Below, piece by piece: positions 44,594-55,180 of a stretch of DNA of 64,000 nucleotides (positions are counted from its first letter, which is position 1; each line of letters opens with the position of its first letter). Below the pieces are notes generated by a model. The model saw nothing but the letters and a program-made list of their open reading frames with translations, did no database searches and was not told where the DNA came from. The position numbers and the translations under genes were made by a program. The stretch is from Micropterix aruncella. Taxonomy: Eukaryota > Arthropoda > Insecta > Lepidoptera > Micropterigidae. The stretch lies in NCBI GenBank assembly GCA_944548615.1, contig OX155961.1, forward strand, positions 29,308,770 through 29,372,769. Reading direction: 5' to 3'.

Positions 44594-46957
44594 ATGGATC
44601 CTGATACAACAGGTAATATTACACTAATTTAACATTGTTTTCACTATTATAATGTGTAAATGTAGGGTTTTGAAAGTAACACGTTATTATTTCTTTTTTT
44701 TTTACAAATTTTGTTGTTTATTAGAAGTTTTCTTATACCAATTCGTTAGAATTCGCTCTGATTCTTAATACAACTTAAAGGTTAAAGTCTTTATTAGCTT
44801 ATAATTCAAAAAGTAGCCGCGGAAAACCGCGGATAGGTACTATTTCAGTACTTTGAACTTTTTTAGCAAAAAAATAATAATTTTTCTATTAAGTATTCAC
44901 AAGGGTATCTCTTTATTTTAGGTTCTCAAAGTACCTCGGGAGTAAGAGTTGTGACTCGCAAGTACTTATTCGACCGCATGCAAAATTCTAATTTGACTAC
45001 TTTGCAAGAAAAATTAAATTTTGTGAAAGAGCAACTTTTAAAGTCTGAGAATTATTCGGATGATCAAATCAACACCTTAAAACGCAATATTTCATGTTTT
45101 TCAACACAAATACGGCAAAGGTGGTCTAAAGCACATAAGAAAATAGATGTATTTCTAAAATTTAATAAAAAATGGCTTGAAGGAACTTTTGAAATTCCCG
45201 TGGTTATACAAAATCGGCCAGGACGACCACGGAAACTGTTCAGAGACTCCTCTGAAAGATCAAAGAGAAGGAAAACTGAGGATGTTCGATCAACTATCGA
45301 AAGTGATATTCTTATTCATGCTGCTCAGGTTGACTTGAGAAAAACTGGTAAACGAGATGCTTCTGAAATTTTAAAAGAAATCACCAGCACTCCGACACGT
45401 GCAAAAAAATATAAAAAAGCGTTTATCAAATCAAAACAAGATGAAACTTGCTCTCTAACTCCAATGCAAGCATTAGCAATGCTAGTTGATGCTGATTTAT
45501 CAAGAAGTCAATATGATATTATCAGAAATACTAACAAAAAAAAATTCCCTTCTTATAGTATGATACAAAAGGCTAAACAAGAATGCTATCCACCCATAGA
45601 ATCGTGCAGAGTAACAAGCACTTATGCCGAATGTGATCTACAGGCTTTGGTTGATCTTACTGTGAGACGTTTGTCTATATTTCTAGAAGATATCCTAATT
45701 ACGTTAGACGAACATGAACGAGAAAGCCTGAAGATAATTTGCAAATGGGGTTGTGACGGATCGCAGCAGTCTCAGTTCAAACAAAAATTTGATAATGATG
45801 CCGACTCAGACGCGAACATTTTTCAGAGCTGCTTTGTCCCTATAAGGTTAGTTTCAGGTGAAGAAAATGAAAAAATAATATGGCAAAACCCCACCCCCTC
45901 CTCTCCTCGGTATTGCCGTCCAATACGGTTCCGATTCATTAAAGAATCTACAGATATTACGCTCGAAGAAATAAATCATGTAAAACATTCAACAAGGGCG
46001 CTACAGGCAACAGAGGTTAAAGTAATAAAAGATTTTTAGTAGGTACAACATATTTTCATAATGACAATGGTAGACGGCAAGGTTTGCAATGCTGCCACTG
46101 GAACTAAATCTACAAGCCGATGTTACATATGTGGCGCTACCTCCAAAGAATTTAATCAATTAGACTTAAAAAAAGATATTAGTGTTGAGGCTACTGAATT
46201 TGGCCTTTCAATTCTACATGCCAGAATTAGACTTTTTGAAAGTATTCTTCAAGTATCATATAAATTGCCAATAAAAAAATACAGAGAAACGAAAACCGAT
46301 ACGGAAAAACTAATAGAAAAACAAAGAAAATTACAAATCCAGGACAGATTTCGAAAAGAAACTGGTTTGTTAGTGGACATACCAAAAGCAAATTTTGGAA
46401 ATACCAATGACGGAAACACGAGTAGGAGATTTTTCGAAGATCCTAAAATAGCTGCCGATATAACAGGCATAAGTTATGATCTAATATATAGAATTAAGGT
46501 CATACTAGACACAATATCGAGCGGACATATGATTGACCCAGAGAAATACGAAAAGTACGCTCTGGATACTGCTCGACTTTATGTGCAACTGTATCCGTGG
46601 CATCCAATGACCCCGACTATGCACAAAGTACTTATTCATGGTGCAACTGTTATAAAAAATTCATTGCTACCTATTGGGCAGCTATCAGAGGAGGCCGCCG
46701 AAGCGCGGAATAAACATTTCCGAACATACAGACAAGATTTTGCACGAAAGTTCTCCAGAGAAAATTGTAATAAAGATATTTTTAATAGATTACTCATAAG
46801 TTCTGACCCCCTTTTAAGTAGTATGAGAAGCGTAAAGAGAAAAAAAATAAAGAGTTTTATGCTAGAAACAATATCTCTACTTCTGCCTGCAAACCCCAAT
46901 GTTTCGGATCATTCTGCCTATTCTTCAGATAGCGAAGATGGACATTTGTCAAATTAG
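44594..46957 (+). pseudogene. RAG1/Transib-like DDE transposase-family gene, two exons, two in-frame amber codons
   Basis: Exon 1 (44594-44612) starts ATGGATCCTGAT. A 309-bp intron (donor GTAATATT at 44613, acceptor TTTATTTTAG ending 44921) joins it in frame to exon 2. The product begins MDPDTTGSQSTSG, followed by an AT-hook-like RPGRPRK near residue 105. Recognisable RAG1-core counterparts follow. CDG near residue 285 corresponds to catalytic D600; MVDGK near 391 to D708. CYIC (407-410) corresponds to the zinc pair C727/C730; HKVLIH (574-579) to H937/H942; LSEE near 596 to E962. The spacing D-D is 106 here and 108 in RAG1. C-C and H-H spacings are identical. The word ILHARIR also matches a conserved RAG1 position. 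Two adjacent TAG codons (46037-46042) interrupt an otherwise open frame of about 684 codons. The stop is at 46955-46957. It is either a recent pseudogene or needs readthrough. RAG1 residue numbers are from established knowledge; the alignment is by eye. Confidence 0.75.
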
Positions 46958-46979
46958 AATTTAAATTTAATAATTTCTC

Positions 46980-46985
46980 AATAAA
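46980..46985 (+). terminator. Polyadenylation signal of the RAG1-like gene
   Basis: AATAAA lies 23 bp after the stop codon of the RAG1-like frame. Confidence 0.6.
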
Positions 46986-47620
46986 GTAGTATTGTTGAAA
47001 AGACAATTAACGTCGCTTTTTTATTATACATGCATATGTAGGTATGTATAGATATTTGTTTCATTTGTTTGATTATAGTTTTGTTTCTTATTATTGTGTG
47101 GATAGCGAGCAACTCTTTATTTCTTTGTGCATCGCTAATTTTTCCGATTTTTAATGTTTTTGTTAATTTAAAATACAAATTTTGTTCGGAATCCGTTTTG
47201 AATATATATAGGTACTTAATAATTGTTAATAAACATGTCTTAGGTAGGTAATACGCTTTTGCAATTTTTACATCAACAATATTGTTTAGAAGCGATTTAG
47301 ATTAAGATTTTTTGGACTAAAATATATATTATTATGTGTGTTTTTTTTCTGTTTTGAAATTTTCTTAATAAATATCTATAATTCTATCATAAAATGCTTT
47401 TTCCTATTTAATAATATTATTTAGAAGTAATTTAGACCATAAAATAGTTTTGGCCGCTTAGATTGTTAAAATACCCGTCTGTGGGCCGGTCACGGCGGGA
47501 GCACGGCCATGCATGAATTGCTTCATACAAAAGTATACTATAGATATCTGACCGTGTCCTGGCCGCTACCCGGCCGGGGCCCGGCCCGGCCCTGGCCCGG
47601 TGTAGCATAAATCATTCCTG

Positions 47621-48290
47621 ACTGTCAAAATATCTACTAAATAGTTGTGTAAATGTTCAAATCTCCAAATGTCAATAAATTAACATAAATGTATCGTGTT
47701 TAGTGTTGAATGAAATGTCTGATTGCTTACATTCCGAAAATTTATATGTATCTATATGGATAATACATGAACCACAAATATTTGTTAAAAAAAAGTAAGA
47801 AAAATAATTATAAATACAGTAGGTAGTTTTATTTCTGTAAAGGCAGTCGTGCTTTTTATTCCTTTTAATATATTTACTTGTTTCCATCAAATTAAGATTT
47901 ACATCAGAGTCACTCCATCTTGCCAGCTGCCTCCCACTATTCCGTCTTCCCGAAAAAATACTTTCTTAGCGATCTCAATCCACATAGCGTTCGTAAACAC
48001 GAATATTCCACAGGATGCAAGCGTACAGTGGATAATGAGTACAAGCTTACTTGCCTTAGATACGGATTAGGTAAAGTATTCTGAAAGGTAAATTTATTTC
48101 AGCAGGCAACTTGCACCGAAAAGCGACCTTATTTCTCTACTGCTCTGGTGGAAATCGCAAACTTCCAATCGGTATCTCGCCAAATACAATGGACAAATAG
48201 AATTGTGGTTTACAAACAGTTTTTACATAAAAAAATAATTTTTAATATAGTAGGTACTTCAGCTTTTTTAAAATGGCAGACGTGTTTTTT
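47621..48290. other. Unassigned stretch
   Basis: No recognised repeat. A 73-codon frame at 47849-48070 has no domain. Confidence 0.4.
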
Positions 48291-48295
48291 ATTCC

Positions 48296-48655
48296 TTTTT
48301 AACACGCTTTTATTAGGTCGACCTGTATGTAACTATGTAATGAAATCTAAGGTAACTAATTTAACCATTTTTCAAGGATCGTAGCGTCATGAAAATTGGC
48401 AGATGTATGTAGTTCTGATGACAATACAATAATATGGTACTGTCGAACTGATCTGATGATGGAGTCGGAAGATATGAACTGGAACTTCTAGATGGAACAT
48501 CGTATCATAGCTGTGTTTGGACTTGTTAGAAAAGTCTTGGAATGAACTTTGACCACGATTAGATTTTAAGGTCTGATGATGACGCCGGAAGATAGGCACT
48601 GGCATTCCATGATGGAATATCGTAGCATAGCCGTGTTTGGACTTGTTATAAATTT
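48296..48655 (-). repeat. Rep-D, copy 1
   Basis: In reverse orientation it carries the family end AACACGCTTTTATTAGGTCG and two diverged internal units with GATGATGGAGTCGGAAGATA and GATGATGACGCCGGAAGATA. The same structure occurs at 57.8 and 61.3 kb. Probably a retroelement 3' region, since the plus-sense end reads CCTAATAAAAGCGTG. Confidence 0.75.
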
Positions 48656-48959
48656 ACTTGTTTTCTGTGTAACCAAAGTTGAATTATACGATATGTTTTT
48701 GTTTCACTACTGCCAGTTTTTCAGTGTTTCTGGTATATTAGGTACCTATATGTGATTTGGCGAGGGGGGGGGGGCTCTACAGCGTCGGTTTCGGGTTTAG
48801 GCGCCACATTGGATTTTTTCCGGTCAGTTTGTCCGATGTTTTCGGATACTGCACGGTAGAAATAGAGAGAATAAAAGACATTGTGCCCAAAAGTAATATG
48901 AAATGCTTCCAAAATTTCGATCTTCTGACTAGACATGAACCCATGCATGAACTTTCCCG

Positions 48960-49330
48960 CAATTAACAAAGGCGCGAACGGCGCCGCGGCCTCGCCCGGA
49001 AACATCTCCGGACGAAGTATAAATTAATCTGAGATAAACGAAAGTTTCGCGTCGTCGAAAAGGGGCGTCCGTCGGTGGCGTCGCGACGCTCCCCAGGGAC
49101 GCCGGATGCCGTCCGGCGTCGAGGTCGGGAAACAGGATAATTCCGCGCCGCCCGAATCGCTCCCCGGACTTGGGGCTAATTGAGACTCGTGTATCGCTCG
49201 TAAGCGGCACTCCGGGAGCGGCAATATCCCTGCCGGGAACCGTGCAATTGCAATGCCGTATATTTTGGGGGATATCGGCTTGGATTGCGATTCGAGAAAG
49301 CGGGACATTGTCGGATATACTTAAAGGGCT
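48960..49330. promoter_or_regulatory. GC-rich island 11
   Basis: CpG-dense (GGCGCGAACGGCGCCGCGG, GCCGTCCGGCGTCGAGG). A long minus-strand frame (48929-49657) spans this island and the Penelope copy beside it, so that frame is a composition artefact. Confidence 0.45.
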
Positions 49331-49340
49331 ACGAAGAAGA

Positions 49341-49420
49341 ACGATCAAAGTCATTTTTTTATGCGATACTAATGCCACCGTGGCTTGTTCCCAAACGAAT
49401 CGAAGCATGAATCGATTTTC
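49341..49420 (+). repeat. Block shared with 56326-56400
   Basis: GATACTAATGCCACC and TTCCCAAACGAATCGAAGCA occur at both places beside GC-rich islands. Not part of a repeat family recognised elsewhere in the window. Confidence 0.65.
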
Positions 49421-49486
49421 GAAATAACCTGTCCTTAAACGAAGAGAGAATAAAAAGTGTAATGGTAAAGAACGATCATTGATCGT

Positions 49487-49664
49487 ATGAAATCGGAGAC
49501 TATCGCGGTTGTTTAACATTATAAATAAGGTAGAAATCGAATTTCCCGCGTGAAGTTTGTAACATCCGACGTTTCGGCGACGTTGCTGACAGCGGCGGCT
49601 GCAACGTCGCCGAAACCACGGGTGTGACAAACTCCACGTGGTAAATTCGTTTTTCATCTTATAA
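49487..49664. mobile_element. Penelope-derived palindromic element, copy 6
   Basis: The shortest copy, 178 bp, is almost only two inverted arms meeting near GTTGCTGACAGCGGCGG. A perfect 13-bp duplication GATCATTGATCGT flanks it (49474-49486 and 49665-49677). The tail word GACTATCGCGG is on the left. Confidence 0.9.
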
Positions 49665-49757
49665 GATCATTGATCGTTTTAGATTTCTTTACGTTTGGTT
49701 TTTTACCTGTTTTAAGCAGAAAATGCGTCCTCAATTCAATGACACTAATTTAAATAT

Positions 49758-50358
49758 TTAACCGTTAGAGTGCTAAGCGGCGCAAAAGTGATGCGATAGT
49801 TTGAATCGAAAATTGAGCAGCAGCGCAAAATTGCCGCGCACATCAGTGTGTTTTTGGTGCTTCGTGGTAGCGGACGTATTCTAATCTCGCGCATAATTTG
49901 TTACGAGAGTGCATTTTATACATTTAAAAACAACTTTTTACAGATTTTATATTTTATTGAGCAAAAATATCCGTGTCACTTGCTATTACTTTGGACGATG
50001 ATTCGGTCTCTAATGATTGTACGGACGGTGAAACAACGGATACAAGCAGTAATAATAGCAGTATTATAATGCATCGAAAACAAAGATTGAGAATTGCAAG
50101 TGAGTCTTCTATTTCATCGTCATCTTCAGAAATAGACGAAACACCAAGTTTTGCCAATATTCCCCCGACAAAAGTGTTTTCTAAAGCAACAAATAATTTT
50201 TTTGAGACTCCTGGACCTAGACGGGCGCCTTCTCCCGATGCCACACCTGAATTAAGAGTGTTTTATGTGACACCATTATTTTTCCCTTAAAATAATCAAA
50301 AAATGTATAGCAATTTTCATATATATTCACAAAAATTGCTTAGCACTAAAACAGTTAA
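49758..50358 (+). mobile_element. TTAA-ended element with piggyBac-type ends
   Basis: A 601-bp element bounded by TTAA (49758-49761 and 50355-50358). Ends TTAACCGTTAGAGTGCTAAG and, in reverse complement of the right, TTAACTGTTTTAGTGCTAAG share 17 of 20 bases. The right end thus reads GCTTAGCACT...TTAA. This is piggyBac-like in target and end layout, but a different family from the MITEs at 3970 and 8343. It contains a short acidic frame. Confidence 0.75.
49973..50290 (+). pseudogene. Acidic, serine-rich N-terminal fragment in TTAA element
   Basis: The frame begins near LAITLDDDSVSND and has serine/threonine and acidic runs (SISSSSSEIDE), then PSFANIPPTKVF and a stop at 50288-50290. A splice-acceptor-like CTTTTTACAG lies just upstream (about 49942). 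PiggyBac-family proteins often begin with such acidic, low-complexity segments. There is no catalytic domain, so it would be the leftover start of a deleted transposase. This rests on context rather than on homology. Confidence 0.35.
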
Positions 50359-50359
50359 A

Positions 50360-51900
50360 AATAAAACTTTTTACAACCTCTAATACTACTTACTTTAAAT
50401 GAAAACAATTACGAAGATCTATAAATAATAGAAAATTGTACAATTTCATTTAATAAAATATAGAATGAAGTTAAATGAATTTTCAACCGATAGACACAAC
50501 GCACAAATGCACTTAGGCAGTGAAGTCACCAAGCACAAATATGGTAAATCAAACACATCTAAAAATAAAAGATCATAATTGTTATCAACCACAGCTACAA
50601 AGGTCTGGGTGACTGCCTGCTCTATTGTTAGAGCCACACATTATTTGATTGTCTAGTATGATTTTTATTTGTATTCGTTTTTTACTGAGTAGGTTTCAGT
50701 TTATTATTATTATTATGATTTCGATGTTTATTTATTTACTCGATAATTTTATGAAATTATTTTTTGATAACTTTGTTTTTTATGATGTTTAATTAAATTT
50801 TATAATAATTGTATTTACATTTTTGGTTTTAAATCCTATTTTGTACATAAATATATTTTTTTTATAGTTCCGACAGACATAATTTAGTTTTTTTTTTAAA
50901 TAATATTTTTACTAACACTCTAAAGATAATTTTGGAATTCTAATTGAGATATTTCTATTCTAATTGATTTATTATTTGACATATTTTTGACTATTTTAAA
51001 CTAATTCTTTATATTAATTCCTTTAATATATTTTTCTTAATGGTATTTTATGATTCTCAAACACTTATGAATACCTATCTAATTAGATTTCTCTTGTTTT
51101 GTCTTTTAATTTTACCTAAATGCGTGCACAGGTAAAATATTTTTTGGTAAGCCTGCCATAGTACAGGCCTAGGCCTACTTAGGCGGTGTTGACGTAGTGA
51201 TCAAGATGGTCCAAACACGTTTTTTATTATAATGAAGCAAGAATGTATATCTCATGCTTTGTATATCTCATTACTTTTTGTATATCTCATGTATATCTCA
51301 TGCTCATGTATATCTCATTACTTTTTAATAAATAATAAAAATGGGGGGCACGTCTTAGTAACTTGGTCCATTATACTCGCATAATTGCATGTAATCAATA
51401 ATTACTGAACATTTTTTTATTACTCCTAAATGTTATAAATTCGATTTTACTACATTTATTATTTTATTAAATGCAATTTTACATTTTTTGTACTATTTAC
51501 ACATCGTTGTAATTGTTTTAATTTAAAGTAATACACATTAAAAGTTATGAAAACATATAATTTTAAATATTTGAAGGAGTTTAATTGAAATTAGGACGCA
51601 GTTTCTACTTAAATCAGGTGAATAATGAAAGATTCATATCGAAAATAGTAGGACTTTGTATATAGGAAAATGTGTTTATATCGGTACATAAAAGAATATG
51701 AAATAAAGAATAGTCAAGATGAAAATTAAAAAAGTCGGGATAAAAAAATTGACGTTATTAAAAATAGTCCTGATTTAAAATAGTCGAGATTAAGTAACTA
51801 TAATAAAGATTAGTTAATAATTTTAAGATGACGTCGAAGAATATCAGAAGATTATTGAAACCACTCATTGGTTTTAGATCTGTATAGATAAAAAGAACAA
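50360..51900. other. AT-rich stretch with GTATATCTCAT repeats
   Basis: At 51244-51330 the 11-mer GTATATCTCAT occurs five times at uneven spacing. At 51150-51185 a Rep-I-like hairpin is visible (AAGCCTGCCATAGTACAGGC). From about 51710 to 51790 AATAGTC-type words cluster. No genes were seen. Confidence 0.5.
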
Positions 51901-51904
51901 CTAG

Positions 51905-52570
51905 AGTAGCCAACTACGACGGGCGAACCTGTCACCTCAGGAAGTTTTAACGATATTGGATCGTTCTGTCTCCCGTGAGGTGAGCTTAGAAGACTTAGGA
52001 CAAAAACAGTCCCCATGTCTAGTTACGCTACACGTCCGTAAGCAGCCAATGCCTTACCACATAACTAGAATAATCAACCAGCGGGCCGACACTCGCGCCT
52101 TTACTTCCAGTTGAGAGATTTCTCCGGTCTCGCGACAGGTTACAGGTTTTAGGTCGCTTGCGCGGTTCTCTCCCTTACGTATCGGTGAAAGGTGTCTCCA
52201 GAATCTATCGCGGACCACGGCATCCTTTGTCTGGCTCTTCATCCGGTATCGGGTAGCCGATTGGTCGTTTCAAGAGCAGTTTCCGTAAGGTAAGCAACAA
52301 ACCCCCGCTCTATAGGAGACAGTAGACTCCTCCGAATGTCGGTAAGAATGTATAATCGATAGGCCGACGCGGCACGGTGCGCAAACCGTCCAGGAGCGCC
52401 CGAAGGTTGACTCCTAGGGGAAACTGGCCCGAAGGCCAGAGTCCTATTCTGGCTCGCACTTCTACGTGGAGCCGCCGGATGGGTGTTGACCCATGAATAT
52501 GACCGACCCTGAACACATGGGTCTCGGTGGCCAATCTGCAACAGGGCCCATTAGCTCCCAGATTAAAAAA
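51905..52570 (+). repeat. Rep-A copy ending in TTAGCTCCC
   Basis: Starts GCCAACTACGACGGGCGAAC and ends GGGCCCATTAGCTCCC, with CCGTGAGGTGAGC, GCGGACCACGGCATCC and GAGCGCCCGAAGGTTGAC in order. Confidence 0.75.
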
Positions 52571-52829
52571 GAACATGTCGTTAGAACTGCCTAAAGCAAA
52601 ACAATGTTAAAGTCGGCTTACCTATCCCCTTGTGGGAATATTTCCCACAATCTGACCAGCGGCCAAAGGATACGAACCTCATCCTCAAAACTGCCACCGG
52701 ATCTGACTGTAATCCCTTCCTTATCTCGTTAGGGAGCACCCGTCTAATAATTCAAACCGGCGGAGTAATCCCGTCAGCGGAGACAAAGGCAAAAAGTGAA
52801 AATATAAATAAGAGAGACAGGAGGACAAA

Positions 52830-53135
52830 CAATGCGACCGGGCGGAGGGGAGACAGAGAGAGTGTGTGTGAGAGAGAGGGAGGAAGAGATCTCTTCACTT
52901 GGTCGTTTTTTTCGAGAGTGCCTGGGCGGAATAAGAATGGGAGACGAGAGCCGGATCGCCCCGGCGCGCGGTACATGAATTATTCTGCGCCCCTCGCGAC
53001 GCGATTACCAGGGCGGGAAAAGGTCGCGGGGCGGAAGCGCCGCGAAGCACATCCAGGGGCGGGGCGGTTTCACAATGGCCGGGCGGCACGCAACCGTCGG
53101 TTGCGTTTCCGCGATCGCTTCGACGCGTCGTTGTG
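52830..53135. promoter_or_regulatory. GC-rich island 12
   Basis: A purine-rich GA tract (GAGAGAGAGTGTGTGTGAG) passes into CpG-dense sequence (GGATCGCCCCGGCGCGCGG). The 168-codon frame across it has no domain and the opposite strand is also open, so I do not call it coding. Confidence 0.45.
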
Positions 53136-53340
53136 ACGTCATCGCAGTTTTATGCCTTGTCCGGGTACAGTACTACCTTCTATTACAAGCTTTTATTTTC
53201 CTTGCAATGTTTGTTAGTCAAATCTTGCAAGCTAAATTAGAAACACTTTCTCTTACACTATGAAGTTGAAATTTTACATGTTAGTTCAGTTCTGATGACA
53301 ATGCATTTTAATGGTGAGCATGACCTGATGCTACAACTAA

Positions 53341-53392
53341 AGCTGTCAACTACAACGGGCGAACCCGTCACCTCAGGAAGTTTTAACGAAAT
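53341..53392 (+). repeat. Rep-A 5' fragment
   Basis: GTCAACTACAACGGGCGAAC and CACCTCAGGAAGTTTTAACG are an exact Rep-A start. The copy breaks off after about 50 bp. This marks the family's 5' boundary. Confidence 0.75.
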
Positions 53393-53734
53393 GTATCGTT
53401 TTGTCACCGCATTCATTTTAAATATATCGTGCAGACCGAAGCGCCCTTTGCCCGCCATGGTCACGAGGGACAAAGTGACCAACGGATCGATACAAGGGTT
53501 AAAGACGTCAGTACTACCCTTTACTGTCATAGGAAACATACGTCTCCGGACTTTTCCCCCTTGGTTATTAACCGGCTGGATTTTTTTCGTTTTTTCCACA
53601 AGTTCTGTTCTGCATGTTTATTCTTTTGTGATCAAATAATTATTTTATTACGACAAATTTATTTTTTATTTTGATTTTTTTGTTACAAAAATATTTTGTT
53701 TGTGTAATAATCACAGTATTGAACAAGCACGCAC

Positions 53735-53915
53735 AAAATTAAACGTTCACCTTAGAACAGGTCCCGGCATAGTTAGGTGGCGTTGTCACTGGACTTTGCA
53801 ATGTATTCATTTTCTGCTATTTATTCAATGTTTAAAATATTTCTGTGCATAGTTCCTAAGATAAAATTGTTTTAAATTATTCTTGAATTACTTAAATAAA
53901 TAAATAAATAAAGTG
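53735..53915 (+). repeat. Retroelement 3' tail with TAAA run (Rep-I)
   Basis: CACCTTAGAACAGGTCC pairs with TAGTTAGGTGG, followed by a 3' region that ends in a TAAATAAATAAATAAA run at about 53895. It is the best-preserved Rep-I end and shows that the family terminates in a TAAA microsatellite. Confidence 0.55.
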
Positions 53916-53924
53916 CAGATAGTG

Positions 53925-54185
53925 AACTAACTGCCCAGTTCCGCCCGAGGTATTCCCCCGAATCTGCACTTGTGATCGCAACCGCCTTCGACTGCAGGAT
54001 TACAGCCATGGCGGAAGCCCACAGCGGTACTGACAGGGTAAGCCCCTCTGCGAGGAGGGTACCAGATGGGAGTTGAGTCATGATTAGGGCAGGCCTGATG
54101 ACATAGAATTTGGCCGACAAAGAGCTGCACGAACCCATTAGGAAGAAAACCAAGCTGGTGCGCAAACCGTCCAGGAGCGCCAAAA
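53925..54185 (+). repeat. Rep-A fragments, rearranged
   Basis: CCCGAGGTATTCCCCCGA, GACTGCAGGATTACAGCC, CGAGGAGGGTACCAGATGGG and CGTCCAGGAGCGCCAAAAG are Rep-A words, in an order that suggests an internal rearrangement. Confidence 0.6.
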
Positions 54186-54289
54186 GATTGACTCCAATAC
54201 AATACAATCAACTACTCCAGTAGATAGGCATTCCTACACTTGGATGCGTCATTAAATGCTAAAAATTTAATTATTAAAAACATAACTAT

Positions 54290-54478
54290 CGTGATAGTTG
54301 TCATAGCTGTAATATTATATTCAATATTACCTACATACAAATAATCAAAATATACTAATCTGATTTAAGAGTCAGGGAGAATAATATATTAAAATATAAA
54401 TGCAAATTCTATATAGAATAATCAAAAAATATATATTTTACTGTCAATCCAGCAATATGCCTTCGTATTTTTTTTAAA
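54290..54478 (+). repeat. Rep-F, copy 2
   Basis: Matches 6728-6893 over its length, with a small insertion (CTGATTTAAGAGTC). It lies between two Rep-A fragments, so it may have inserted into a Rep-A copy. Confidence 0.75.
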
Positions 54479-54496
54479 TGAATAGATTTCATATAA

Positions 54497-54655
54497 TACT
54501 CCTGGGGAAAACTGGCCCGCAGGCAAGAGTCCTACCCGGGCTCGTACTTCATACGCGGAGGCCGCCGGATGGGTGTTGACCCGTGAGTTTGACCGACCCT
54601 GAACAAATGGGTCTTAGTGGCCAACTGCAACAGTGCCTATTATTTCCCTGATTAG
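54497..54655 (+). repeat. Rep-A 3' fragment
   Basis: CCTGGGGAAAACTGGCCCG, GGGTGTTGACCCGTGAG and ATTTCCCTGA continue Rep-A after the Rep-F insertion. Confidence 0.65.
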
Positions 54656-54689
54656 CGTTATTAGTGCATTAGCGACCTGATTATACACG

Positions 54690-54815
54690 ATTGGCTTCCG
54701 ACGAGGATACTCTGCCACGGTCAACAGCACAGACACGCAATTTCGTGCTGCACCCAGGGTTGGCTTCCGACCAGGGGACTCCTCAACTATCAATAGCACA
54801 GAAACGAAATTTTGT
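54690..54815. repeat. Two-copy tandem duplication
   Basis: TTGGCTTCCGAC(G/C)AGG ... AGCACAGA(C/A)ACG(C/A)AATTT occurs twice in a row with a unit of about 65-70 bp. Confidence 0.7.
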
Positions 54816-54839
54816 ATACGCATACAATTATGATAGCCC

Positions 54840-55180
54840 ATTTTAAGTTAATGTATCTGTGGCATTCAGCTGCGTCGCAGCATACGCTCGCGGCCTATGT
54901 CTGCCTCAACTGCTATGCCTTGAAAAATCTGTACACTATGATTTACTGCGTCAGCTGCCTCTCAGCAAACGCTTAGCCTGGCTTACGGGTCGGTAGCGTA
55001 GCTAGACTGTGGAATGTTTTCACGATCACTCCATGGGAGACAGAACGAACTGATGTCGTTATAACTTCCTAGGGTGATAGGTTCGTCCCGCTGTGAGTGA
55101 GACCACTCGTATGTGCATTTAATTTCTTAGTAGAAGTTGTTTATTTATTTTTATTTTTATTTATTTATTTAGGCAAGTAA
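54840..55180 (+). pseudogene. Possible LINE 3' end
   Basis: A plus frame near 55000 gives ARLWNVFT, resembling the ARLWN-LP word near the end of CR1/Jockey reverse transcriptases. ATTT-type tetramers occur at 55138-55175. The signal is short and the class uncertain. Confidence 0.3.

Larger units (their letters stand above)
43914..47620 (+). mobile_element. 3.7-kb terminal-inverted-repeat element (Harbinger-like) enclosing a RAG1-like gene
   Basis: The left end (43914 onward) has ATGATTCATGCTACACCGGG; the right end in reverse complement has ATGATTTATGCTACACCGGG. Both continue as GC-rich GGGCCGGGC sequence, so about 35 bp pair with few mismatches. Possible 3-bp target duplications (TTA left, TGA right) differ by one base. 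Subterminal GC-rich words (GTGCTCCGGCCGGG, GAGCACGGCC) recur inside. An N-terminal transposase-like frame at 44123 resembles PIF/Harbinger. The RAG1-like gene occupies the middle. Whether that gene belongs to this element or is a nested insertion is not resolved. Confidence 0.6.

Noticed and set aside
48929..49657. 242-codon minus-strand frame
   Set aside because: It spans a CpG island and then a Penelope-derived palindrome with its own target duplication, so the two halves cannot be one protein. The opposite strand is also open.
52630..53136. 168-codon plus-strand frame
   Set aside because: It runs from Rep-A-adjacent DNA through a GA tract into a CpG island. There is no domain, and minus-strand frames are open over the same bases.
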